Positions 12,819 through 23,652 of a stretch of 64,000 nucleotides of DNA are shown piece by piece (the first letter of the stretch is position 1; each line of letters opens with the position of its first letter). The stretch is taken from the NCBI GenBank assembly GCA_029717555.1, contig JAMDHS010000022.1, positions 1 through 64,000 of the forward strand, written 5' to 3'. The translations under genes were made by a program, and so were the position numbers. The notes below the pieces were generated by a model that saw nothing but the letters and a program-made list of their open reading frames with translations, did no database searches and was not told where the DNA came from. The DNA comes from Peribolospora baueri. Its lineage: Eukaryota > Basidiomycota > Peribolosporomycetes > Peribolosporales > Peribolosporaceae.

Positions 12819-13360
12819 TTAGAACCCAGCTTTGTGCCCTTCGTCCAAAGAATCCAGGTCGCCATGTCTTGCTTGTCGAGATCAAAGTTGAAGACATCCG
12901 CATTGAGCATGATGCAGTCCTGCGGCCCAGGCAAGTTTCCGTACAGGTCCGAACATGAGGTTTTGAACGACACAGTAAGGGGAGCATAAGGGCGGCCAGG
13001 ACACTTGCCTTGTTCATCGACTTTGGCAGGACGACGTGGCCCTTTCGCAGGTTCCACCTTGTGAGAATCTAATGGGTACCATGTGGTGTGCTCAGCTCAG
13101 CAAGCTCTCTCATCGGTTAATTACCAAACGTAAGTATCTATCCGTTCACACCCACTTGTACTGGCAGCTTTCCATACTTCTTGGCTATGACAAGGACGCG
13201 TTCATCATAGATCTTTGCAGCCAGAGCGAGCGGGCTGTATGCCTCAATGACCAGACCATGGTTGTTGATCTTGTCCACCATAGAGAGGCGATAGAAGCAA
13301 GCGAGCGCGCTCATCGATGTGGAGGCAACACTCTCGTCGAAGTGAACTGACTACGATTCA
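12819..13360 (-). pseudogene. Aldo-keto reductase relic (C-terminal half)
   Basis: Minus-strand reading shows the C-terminal third of an aldo-keto reductase: NNHGLVIEAYSPLALAAK, then VIAKKYGKLPVQ, an intron (GTGGGT...TTAG), ILTRWNLRKGHVVLPKSM, a likely GC-AG intron (donor GCAAGT), and NADVFNFDLDKQDMA. After that the expected LDSLDEGHKAGF-stop lies in another frame, so about one base is missing near 12860. The N-terminal TIM-barrel half, with the catalytic Asp, Tyr, Lys and His, is not recognisable between 13300 and 13430. I read it as a host pseudogene. A sequencing error could explain the shift but not the missing N-terminus. Confidence 0.7.
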
Positions 13361-13432
13361 TTTTGGAAGCAGCGAATACCTTCGCACTCCCGACACTGAC
13401 TGAGAAATGACCTCGATCTCGACGGCAAATAG

Positions 13433-14979
13433 CTACACCTCTCCGAAGCTAGTGTGCCCGGTTTTGCCCGCATGCTCCCGAGCCTCCTTCTCTCCTGTGA
13501 GCTTCCTACCGCACTCTCCGCACTTGAGCGTGAAGGTTGCCGTGTCGGTGTAGTAATGCCGGGCGCGCAGTTTGGTCGTCAGATCAGAGGCGGCGGTCAG
13601 GATTGTTTCGTCTGCGGACGGGTGGACGGTGGTGGCGAAGTCGTCCGGGGCGGACGGTGCGGGGAGGACATGGGTCGCGTCGTAGTGGATTCCGGAGTAA
13701 ATAAGCACGACTCGTTGGTGGTAGTTTTGGTCCTGACCGAAGCGATGTGTAGTGCCCGTAGCCACGTCTACCGTGTCGATCTCGGTCGAAAAGTGTTTCG
13801 CGAAAATCGAAAGCTCTGTGTGCATGTATTCGAGAACACGAAGTGAGCCTGGGGTCTTTCTTCGCGAGGAAAAGTTGCGCCTAACTAACCTATGGCGCCT
13901 CCCCATGTGGAAGGGCTCAGGATTCGAGATATGTATTGTGACCGGGGTTGGCTGACGGGGGCATGGAAGAATGTGAACAAACTGGTATAGGGTATTCGCC
14001 GGCTTTGAGCATCGGTTGTCATGCCGTTCTGCTTACCCCAGTACCACATCGGAGAAATTGATAGGGTCCGCACGAATGGCATCCGCCACAACTATTGGCG
14101 TGGAGTATACCGAAGTGCTGCAGGATTAACATTCAAACGCAATCGGATCACTGACGGCGGCAGGTGCACCTCACCCTTTCTCAGGTTCTGAGACGTTGAC
14201 TGGTCGATCATCTTCTCGAACACGTAGCTGATCGCGTTGAAGAGACTGGAAGTTTGTGATGATCAATATTTGTCCTTGTGTCAACATGACTGTATACTGT
14301 GTAGATCGAGCCGAGAAGATCGCTGATTTTACAGGAGTTCCCACATACCAAGAATTGTCGTCAGGGACAACCTTGAGCGTAAAATATCCATCGCCGACGG
14401 GAATGGCTTCTCCGTCAACCCCAGTCGAGCTTTGAGATATAGCTTGTCCCAGGGTGGATTGCTCCCGGTTCATAGGCCGCGAAGGAGGCGCTGTAGAAGC
14501 GCTTGGCGCTCTTGCATAGGCCGTCGTCGACGATCCGCTTGATCGAAGCCCCGGTCCGGCTGCCCGACTGACAATGAGTTGGGAGCCGGGCCCAATAGAT
14601 AGTGAGGAGATAGACGCTCCAGGATCGACGCTTGACAAGAAAACGGCTTTGGGAGGGTATCCAGATTTGACTTTGGGGACAAAACGCGTCAACGAGCAAA
14701 ACGTCATCAGCAACTCTCATGGTGAACAATGCGTGCACAAGTGGTCGATCTTTTCGAGCTAGAATAACAAGCGCACCTTCCTGTAGCTCTGGATCAATGG
14801 AAGTCGTAGAGAATATCAACGCCTGGAGCTCTCCGACGGTGGTATCGTTGAAGATTTGAACGGTCGAGCTTCCCTCAGGGTGTCTTGCAAGCAGAACGGG
14901 GAGAGAGAGCACTCGTCAGCAGTGAACCTTGATCGACGTTAGTTTTGCGCAGACAAACAACACACCTGATTCTAAGCAT
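13433..14979 (-). CDS. OTU1: OTU-family deubiquitinase Otu1 (YOD1)
   Basis: This Cdc48/p97-associated cysteine protease trims ubiquitin chains. Exons 14979-14966, 14883-14777, 14670-14349, 14245-14175, 14091-14037, 13951-13890 and 13815-13433 give 337 aa. The start MLRIRHPEGSSTVQI is assembled across a 14-nt first exon and opens a UBX-like domain (about residues 1-75). A Ser/Pro-rich linker follows. The OTU domain has PDDNSCLFNAISYVFE, in which Asp145 and Cys148 are catalytic and an intron splits the Cys codon. It continues with VVADAIRADP, SPSTWGGAIELSIFAKHF and the catalytic His in IYSGIHYDAT. The C-terminal C2H2 finger is CGECGRKLTGEKEAREHAGKTGH without its last residues shown, matching Otu1. 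The gene diverges from LRO1. Confidence 0.94.
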
Positions 14980-15251
14980 GGCAAATGAAATAGGCTGCCG
15001 GACAAATGCACGAGGACGTTTCTAAACCCTTTGCAGACGCTGAGAAGGATGGAGGTGCTGCGAGCGAATTCGCAAGAGCAAACATAAGACGTTGACCGTG
15101 ATCGGAGGCCGCGCAAGCACGCGCGCATGCTCAGTTGCTGACTAAGCAATCGGAATGCTCGGGCAAAAACAAAGGTCACCCACCCACAGACATTCCAAGT
15201 GGATTACAACAACTTGCCTGTCGCTGCGTTGGGACGACCCACGACCACAAC
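14980..15251. promoter_or_regulatory. Bidirectional promoter, OTU1 / LRO1
   Basis: 272 bp lie between the two divergent start codons. No TATA box or repeat stands out. Confidence 0.5.
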
Positions 15252-18200
15252 ATGGCGCCTCGGAATAGAAAACAGGAGAACGACAATGACGACGGCGGCG
15301 GCAACGGCGACGATAAATCCAACGGCTCTGCATCAGGCATCCGAGAGCTCACGCCTCCGTCTCCCGATACGCCTGGAACCGAGTCGCCCAACTATCCGTC
15401 GCGGATTACGCTCGAGAGAACGCCGTCAAGGAAGGGGGAAAGCCGTTCAAGGTACCATGTCAAAGCGCCGGGAACGCCGTTTCATGATCTAGACTTGAAC
15501 GACGTTGGCTTCCTGCACGATCACACGGCGGACGCGGTCAAGAAGGGCTGGGCGAATAGGAGGAGGTGAGCGAACGGCGCGTTACTCTTCTCCTCGTTTA
15601 GATCCCCTCCGTGCAAGGCTCGGCCTCTGTATCCACGCTGCCATACCGGCCACTTTTACCTATGCACGTTATTCCTTCCCTTCTTGCAGGGTTATTTTCT
15701 TCCTCGGCGCTCTCCTCGGTGCCCTGCTCGCCTGGCACTTCTCCTACTCTCCAGAGCTGGATGAGCATTTCCAATCGCTCAGACTCCTCGTCGACGAGCA
15801 CCTGGCGGGCATCGATGTTCCGACTTTTTCCTTGCCCACGGACTTGGCTGAGATGACGGACAAGCTGTGGTCACAGCCCAGGGAATGGTTCACGACCAAG
15901 GACTTCGAGGTCGGGAGGCGGCTGAATGCGGAAGGGTATCGGAAGGAGCATCCCGTCATCCTGATTCCTGGAATCGTGTCAACGGTGAGTCTCGTTATTT
16001 ACCGTTACTATTCCGTTTTATGGAACCTCACACCTCCTTGTGGACGCGCAGGGCCTCGAATCCTGGTCGACGTCCGAGGCAACCTCATCCTACTTCCGTA
16101 AGCGCCTCTGGGGCACAACCACAATGATTCGTACAGTGGCTCTCGAGAAGGAAATGTGGATTAAGCATATCTCCCTCGACCCCCAAACCGGACTCGATCC
16201 TCCCGGCATTAAGGTACGAGCGGCTGAGGGCTTCGATGCCGCCAGCTACTTCGTGACCGGGTACTGGATCTGGTCAAAGTGAGTATATCCGGCGTCTTTG
16301 TAAATTCTCTCCGTCACTCGCTCTCAACTGTTTTGAATTCCTACCCGCACCAACTGCAGGATCATTGAGAACCTGGCAGCCATCGGTTGTACGTTCATTC
16401 TGATAAGCCTTCTTGGTTTCGCGTCAACTAGAATCTCACCACTTTTTCTATCTTTAGACGATCCCAATTCTCTTCAGCTGGCCGCGTACGACTGGCGGCT
16501 ATCGTTCCTTAATCTGGAACGTGAGTCTCCTAAGCTTGTCTTTAACGGATGTGACCTGGTTGATGGGTGTGCCCATTTTTTACGCTCGGCATTCAGTCCG
16601 GGATAGGTACTTCTCGAAGTTGAAGTGGGCCATCGAGCAAAACAAAATCATCCACGGGAAGAAGACTGTTCTTTGTGGCCACTCCGTATGTCTACACTCA
16701 TCTGACTCCTTTTTGCCAGGCAAGTTTTGCTGACAACCTCGCCTTCCCGCTCATTTGGACTCGTATGTGAACCAGATGGGGGCCACCGTCGTAATGGTGA
16801 GTGTCCACTCCAAAATTACTTATTTGCCTCATCAGGACAGACTTCCGAGTGGCTCACTTCTCATACCATCGCCCATTTGGGTACCTCTTTTCCTGCTGAT
16901 ATCCAGTTCTTGTAAGTACGACGCACACGCCACGATCCGCGGCCTACATCCTATTCTGACGGTACCATTCCCTCGTCTAGCTTGAAATGGGTCGAGGCGG
17001 AGGGCTACGGCTACGGCGGTCCGAATTGGGTGGAAGACCACTTGGACTCTTTCATATCCATCGCGGGAACGTTTCTTGGTGTACCCAAGGCCATGTCCGC
17101 CCTTCTCAGCGGCGAGATGCGCGATACAGTAGAGCTGAATCCGGCTGGCGTTTACCTGCTTGAAAGGCGCGTAATCTATTCTATGCGTAATCTATTCTAT
17201 GGTCGCTGGATGATCTTTTGTTGACCTTTTTTTACCACCGGCTCGCTGGCTTTCTTTCTGTTCATGCGCAGGTTCTTCTCACGAAAAGAGCGCGGGAAGC
17301 TTTTCAGGACATGGGCAGGCTCAGCGTCCATGCTTCCGAAGGGTGGGGATGCGGTTTGGGGCGACCAGTTGTCCGCTCCCGACGATCCGATTCGTGTCGA
17401 CTCCGCCATCGCCCAGCTGCCAAACGGTACGGCAGATACGCACGGGCGCTTCTTCTCCTTCCGGGAAACTGCGCAGCTCGAGGGAGGCAACGTATCGGTG
17501 GAGGCCGTGCAACCTAACCTGACGCTGGCGGATAGTATGACGTTCCTGCTCCAGCACACGCCGAGCACCTTCCAGAAGATGCTCCAGTCCAACTACAGCA
17601 ATGGAATGGAAAGAGACCCCGAGCAGATCAAGAGGAACAATGCCGACCCTACCAAATGGACCAATCCCCTTGAGGTAGAGCTTCCGCGCGCGCCGAGCTT
17701 CAAGATCTACTGGTGAGTCCAGTCATACGAGGCGTCACCCACCGAGGGCGCGATCGAACTGACATTGCTCGCTCTCCGCCCTTAGTCTGTACGGCCACGG
17801 CAAACCGACAGAGCGCACCTATTGGTACATCCAAGGTAGCCACGAGCACGACGAGACACAATCCGAGGGCGAGCACGCGCAATGCGTTGCGCCCGAATGC
17901 GACAACACGACAGACCGGGTGCCTCTCGATATGCCGCTATTGCGAGGCACCAGGATCGACAGCAGCGTCAATATCGATGCACCGTTGAAAGTCACTAACG
18001 GTGTACGAATAGGCGAGGGTGATGGCACCGTGAGTGCACTCGAGTCGGGCCTTACTCAAATGACTTCAACCTCAATCATTTCGGTGGCACTCGCAATGCC
18101 AATCTTGTGTCTACACAGGTATCTCTCCTCTCGTTAGGCGCCATGTGCGTCGAAGGATGGAAGCAACCGCGTTACAACCCAGCCAACGTGCGCGTCGTCA

Positions 18201-18690
18201 CCCATGAGCAACGTCACGACCCACGAAGCGGAGACCTTCGCGGTGCAGGCATGTCTAGCGATCACATAGACAGTTCGTATCAAATCCCCATTTCTTTTCA
18301 TACTTGCGTCCGCTCGATGCGAAGAAGCAGCTCCTGACCTCTGCCGCCGTTTTCCTTGTAGTTCTGGGCAGTTTTCGGCGTGAGTGAGGAAAGAAAAAAG
18401 GTTTAACGATCAGTAGGTTTTGTGCTGACGTCTCCGATGCAATTCTTTCCGCCTCTCTTTGCTTCTGCTTTTGCATCCAGTCAATGAGATGATCGGCAAG
18501 ATTGGTGAGAGCCTAACGAACTCTATGCGCGAGTGCACGCCAGCTCAGTTGATAACGTCGTCGCGTCTTATCGCCTTCTCTATGAGCAGCGTCCGGCCAT
18601 GGGGAGGAGATCCAAGATCATTTCGTCTCGGATATTCAGACATATGCTTCACGGATTGACTGGTCGGAAAGGAGCGAGCCGTCAAATTAG
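15252..18690 (+). CDS. LRO1: Phospholipid:diacylglycerol acyltransferase
   Basis: This ER enzyme makes triacylglycerol by moving an acyl chain from a phospholipid to diacylglycerol. Fifteen exons (15252-15565, 15690-15984, 16052-16278, 16360-16388, 16458-16520, 16597-16685, 16776-16796, 16907-16911, 16981-17166, 17272-17712, 17786-18029, 18119-18272, 18362-18379, 18481-18504, 18590-18690) total 736 aa. A cytosolic acidic tail precedes one membrane anchor (FFLGALLGALLAWHF, about residues 107-122). The LCAT-type lumenal domain has VILIPGI, GLESW, YDWRLSF and GHSMGATVV (nucleophile Ser339). Asp is in GDGTVSLLSLG and His in SSDHIDILG, completing the triad. Exon 8 is 5 nt long. The intron after exon 9 uses a GC donor. 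The C-terminus, with the YASRIDW motif, resembles fungal Lro1. Confidence 0.94.
17169..17200 (+). repeat. Exact 16-bp tandem duplication at an LRO1 splice donor
   Basis: The unit GCGTAATCTATTCTAT occurs twice without a mismatch, starting one base after the GC dinucleotide (17167-17168) that must act as donor for the intron after exon 9. Confidence 0.9.
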
Positions 18691-19008
18691 TTCCTTTTCC
18701 GGTGAGTGGTTGGAGCGTTCAGCACGGCACAGGCAAAGTTTGATGAGGTTGGCAAGCGCTGAAAGCACGACGTTTGGTATAATATAAACGAGCAGATCCT
18801 CTAGGAAGGGGAGCCTTCCTTTACGTTAGGGCTATTAAAGTGGGACATTGCCAATACGTCGCAGGACCGACCGACCGATATGTGAATCCGGAGCCGACAG
18901 AGTCAGTCAGCAATGGATTCCCGCGGGCCCTCAAAGCCCATGCCTTCTCCGTCTCGGGACACTCGTATTTTCAGGTGGCGGCCCGGGAACAGAGGGAATA
19001 GTATACTT
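18691..19008. other. Convergent intergenic region, LRO1 / CTF18
   Basis: 318 bp lie between two facing stop codons. I see only presumed 3' UTRs. Confidence 0.6.
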
Positions 19009-22000
19009 TTAGAGTAGCGAAGATATCTTAACCGGCTTCCGAACGGCGTTGCTAAACCCTTCGTGATACTTGTAGGCGACCCTGAACTTCTTCGGCGGGG
19101 GTCCTCTCATCTCTGGAGAGATATGGAGATGAAAGTACAAGGATGAGACGCTTTTTTTCTCTACCTCGGCTTGAATTCAGCTTCAAGTGCTCACCCTCTG
19201 CGTTGTCAACGGTGTCCAACTTGACGACAATTGGTCGGCCGAAGAAGTCGACGGCAGGCTTCTCTAACTCCTCATCTGGAATGCGTTTCGTCAGACTGAA
19301 TGCATGAAAGCAAAGCAGAGGAATGAGCGCCTGCGTGAGAAGTCTCTGAGTCTCTGGTCAGGTCTGGCCTACCTTGCCTGCGAGGGAATCCCTTTCGCTT
19401 CGCCGCCACCTCGAGCGGCCGTCTGCCGTTTGATCGCTTCGGCTTCCATCTGTCCGACGGCAACATGTGGTCAGTCTGCCGTGGAAAGAAAACAAAAAAG
19501 AATGACAGAGAAAAGACGGGTGGGAGCGCGCACCTCTCTTGCAATGAGCTGGCGGACGGCATAGCGGGAGGCGCCCACGTCCTTGGCTCGCATGCCATCG
19601 TACTGGACGAAGACATCGATTGGCCTACAGAACGGAGGGAGGGGAGGACGTGAACGCGTTGTCTACGAGCGATGGGCAGACTGTCACGAAGCTAATCAAA
19701 TCACTCACGGATCGAGTCGGTAGAAGAGCTGGCCGTCCTCCGATTTGTCCTGGATAAAGCGCACGTTGAATCCTAGCATGATGTTCACCAGCTTCTGGAG
19801 CGCGGCGCGCTCCTCGACCTGGATGATCTGGCTGTTGACCTGATGAGATTTGTTGAGAAACGGTCAGGGAAACATGAAATCCTGCATGATCAGCACGGCC
19901 AATGGCGTCAACTCACCGGTCGGATATCCGGCGAGATGATTCGCATGACGAGCGGTCCAAGCTCAGTGATGACAGATGTCTGATTGAAGAGGTTTTTGAG
20001 ACTCGGAGGTAGGGCCTGGGCCAGGCACGCCACAACCTCGTTGAAGCTCGTCTGTCGGACAAAGCTCTGGTATACCGCCGGGCATGGACTTGTGAGCACG
20101 CAGTCGTGCGCCGGAGTGAACACGACTCTGAGCGTCGCTCACCTCGTAGTCAGCCTTGGGGTAATCAGGGAGCGGGTTGTTGACGGTCGCAAAAAGAAGG
20201 TGCCACGGCAAGAAGGTGTACGGCATGAAGCCGAGCAATTCGTATTGCTGATTGGAATGAACCTGCTCGTTGAGTCTTTCAGCAAAGAAAAGCCATTCGT
20301 GGATCTTGTCGTAGCGATGCCAGCCGTCGTCGGCCGGCCGGAGGTTTGGATAGTGCTCGAAGCAGCCTTGGGCGAGTTTACCGTAGTCGCAAGTCATAAT
20401 GTCGCGAAGGAGCCGATCCAGGAAGCCCGCTTCGTCGTACGCTGCGGACATAAGGAGAAGGGTCCCAACATCAGTTCACGTCCGCGTGGAAGAAAGGTAC
20501 GCTCCGGCCGATGGAAAGCTCCTCACACAACGCTGCCCTCTTCCTCTTTGGATTCAGGGTCCTGAACAGCTTTTCCCACACTTTCTGTATGCTCGGCCCG
20601 GAATCTTTCAATCCAACTGCAGCGCTCCTTAGCTCCGCTTCGAGCACTTCCTCGCTCTTGCTCTTGATGAACTGGAGCGTGTTCAAACAGCTGCGGATGT
20701 CGCCCGAGGTGATCTCGACCAAGAGAGTCAAAGACCGTAGATCGGCTCGTAGTCGTTCGCGATCGCAGATGTCGCGGAGTCGCTTCACGAGGACGGTGGA
20801 AGACGGCTTGTGGAAGCGGACGATACGTGCGAGCGGGCGCACGGGCCGTAATGTGGGAGCGTAGCTGAGCGACAGGAAAAGTCACGTTCAGCGTCCGTGC
20901 TCGTCGCCAGCGTGAAATGCAGCAGATTCTCACAGATCATTGCAGATACAAATGATAGGTCGTAGCAAGGGCATCCGTTGCTGCTGCTTCTCTCTGCCTT
21001 TGCCCTTTTTGCGCTTCGGACTTTCTTCTATGAGCTTGAGCAAGTTTCTAATGAAGCTCTACTCGACGAAGCGTCCGAACGAAGTAGAAGAAGGTGAGCA
21101 AAACGATGCCCGAGCGTCTTGCACCCAGGTCTAGCTTACCTGGTCGCCCGACCCAGTGGCTCCGTCGATCTCGTCGATGACCGCCAGCGTAGGTTTGTCG
21201 CTGTTGAGAGCCTGGCTTTCGAGTGCGTGGCGCACCTTTTCGTCGATCGCCTTTCCCGACCGATCGTCGCTGGCGTTGATTTCCACGACGGAGTAGCCAG
21301 CCTGCGTGGCGACGACATGTGCGAGCGTGGTTTTGCCCAGCCCGGGAGGACCCGAGATCAGAAGGACCTAGAAGGGCATGCGAAGACGGCGTCAAAAGGC
21401 GTGGAAAAATCAAGCGTTATGGGGCGGAGACGGTGTTCTGGCCGGCGCCATCCCACCTTTTCGCGCGGACGACCCCAAGCATCTTCGTAAGGCTGCAGAG
21501 CGAGGGAAACGAAATGCAACGGTCAGTCTGAAGACATCGCGGTTAAAGTGCACACTCGTCTCTCCTCACAGCGTCTCCATCTTGGGTTTTCCGCTTGGTC
21601 TTTCTCTTGAAGACACACTGATCCCACTCTTTGAGCCAAGAGAGCACCTCGCGATGGATGCGCTAAGGGGATGACGAGCGGAAGGAAACCATGAGTCCGG
21701 CGGATAGCTAATCGCAGGATAAGCCAAACAGCACGGAAACGTTGCACCCACCTCATCTCCCAACAAATCGGTAAACTTTTTGGGACGATACTGGTCGACC
21801 CACATCGCTTGGCGAATGACGGAGCGTGACTTGGCAGGTCTGTGCGTAGACAACGTGGACCGCAACCAAGCCAGACGGACGTTCATCGCTCTGTCAGAGC
21901 GGTCGCTAATCCAGACGTGCACAAGGAACGTACTCACGCCTTGCCCTTTTCCTTCTCGGAGACGCTTTCGTGAGCCTGAAGCGACTCGATCTCATCGAGG

Positions 22001-22807
22001 AGCCGGTAGACCGACCGGCCGATCAGGTTGAAGGAGGAGCCCGGGTCGTCATCAAAAGTGGCGTTCGGGGCCTGAGTCGCGTCCCGCATCGGAAGCGCAA
22101 AATAAGGATAGGCATCGTTCCAGATCGATCACGCCGGTCGACGATAAAGGTCATAAAGGTCCTGGACCAGACCGGACAAAGCTCACCTTATATCCCTTTG
22201 TCCTCCGCCTCTTCCCGAAGCTTAGCACCTCTCCGTTGAAAGTGACAGCCGTAGCCGTGCCTGCCGGAATGTAGCGTGGGATGACGCCAGCCAAAGACCC
22301 ACCCTGGCGGCCGGTTGCAAAACTTGTGGAGGAAGAAGACGAGTATGCGGTGCCGATCGTCGTCGCAGCGCCCCTCGGCGGCGGCGGAGGAGGCAACAGT
22401 TGAGACAAGGTGGGGAGGTCGCTCTCGTCTAGGAAATGGCCAGTCTGGCCATTGAGAGAGGCGGCGCGAGGATCGACGACGACAGGTGAGGCGGCAGTGG
22501 CTGAGGTCGTGGCCGAAGGGGCGGGCAATTCGCGCGCGTCAGATGGAAGGAGGAGACCATTGGACTCGAAGCCGTCCACGGCGTTGAATGTGCTGACAGA
22601 TTCGGGCACGAGTTGAGACAAGGTGGAGAGGCCGTGTGCGCCTGACAAAGAACCCGAGGCGTCAAGAGAGGAGAGCAGGTCGGCGTGCGCGGGAGCATGT
22701 ACGTCATCTGCTGTGACGGCGCGGGTGTCGGAGGCGGTCGTCGGAGAGGCGGATGTGACCTCGGCGCCGGATGGGGACAACAGACCGTTGGGCTCCAAGA
22801 CGTCCAT
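19009..22807 (-). CDS. CTF18: Ctf18, large subunit of the alternative RFC clamp loader
   Basis: This AAA+ protein of the Ctf18-Dcc1-Ctf8 clamp loader acts in PCNA loading and sister-chromatid cohesion. The N-terminal exon 22807-22187 is Ser/Ala/Pro-rich and carries two related segments (STLSQLVPE and PTLSQLLPP). Conserved blocks follow: SFNLIGRSVYRLLDEI, WVDQYRPKKFTDLLGDE, VLSWLKEWDQCVFKRK, YEDAWGRPREK, Walker A GPPGLGKTTL, NASDDRSG, Walker B VIDEIDG, ARIVRFHKPSS and GDIRSCLNTLQFIK. The post-AAA region includes KIHEWLFFAERL and LGFMPYTFLPWHLLFA. The C-terminus KYHEGFSNAVRKPVKIS is the conserved Ctf8/Dcc1-binding tail. The start is uncertain: RLQTIKESAI directly upstream of the chosen Met also looks coding, so another 5' exon is possible. 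Confidence 0.9.
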
Positions 22808-23652
22808 GATGGCAGACTCTTTGATGGTTTGGAGGCGGGGACGAGTATCGGTGCTCCTCCCAGCGGTCGTCGACTATGGCGAAGGAAGCGCGTCACGACG
22901 CGATTGCACGACCCAGACCGCGTAAAGCGTGTGCCGCAGCAACAAGTCGTTCTCATCGCGGCTGCCCGATCTCGCTTGCGCTGCCCGATCTCGCTTGCGC
23001 GGGGGCTCTTACTCGCCGAATCCGGCTCGCCGCTGCCGCCACGTCTTGAACAACAGGCTGTTGGACTCCTCTTCCTGGTTCTCCCGAGCAAAAGACGCGA
23101 ACCTCCCACGTCCCTGCAGTACGTGGACCACAACACGGACCGATCCTCTTTTCGGCCAGGAACGGTTTTTATATTGGCTGTCTGTCCACTGCTTTCCTGT
23201 TCACGCCGAACTCTCTACCTGATCTCTGCTTCAGGAAAGCCGATCCGGATAGCCGTCTCTGCGTTCTTCGAGCCGAACTACGGGAGTCGAACTGCGAAAG
23301 AGCGGCAGAGCAATTTCGAGAGACTGGTGGTGGGGAGGTACGATGGACTCAGAGAGGCCCTTGCGCTGGATCGTGTCGACGGCAGATAGGCGTCAGGAAC
23401 GGATGGATGGTGTCGCATGCGGTGTATCTGGTCTCAGGCTCAGGGTGTCAAAAACGAATGGCCTGCCTGCCTGCCTTGCATTCGTGAGCAGCGAGGAAAC
23501 GTAGGTGATATTAGTGTTTTCTTCATGACGATGATGGATGAAGAAGGGAACTCGTCGGACGTCGGCACGAGCGGAGTGGGGCAAATTCGACCAAGCGCGA
23601 GGGATACATCTCTGCTCAGCGGTAACGTTCTTACCACCCGAGGATCTTGTTC
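22808..23652. other. CTF18 upstream region with ambiguous coding signal
   Basis: The minus strand has a convincing stretch at about 23040-23120 (FARENQEEESNSLLFK) followed by a GTAAGA donor and a CATAG acceptor, but no ATG joins it to the CTF18 frame. The plus strand at 23236-23389 has an open tail after a strong pyrimidine-rich acceptor (KPIRIAVSAFFEPNYG, stop at 23389). These two signals occupy different positions. I could not build a complete gene from either. Confidence 0.45.
23166..23173 (-). promoter_or_regulatory. Possible TATA box upstream of CTF18
   Basis: TATAAAAA reads on the minus strand, about 360 bp upstream of the chosen CTF18 start. If it is used, transcription would begin near 23140, which allows for an unidentified 5' exon. 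Confidence 0.35.
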
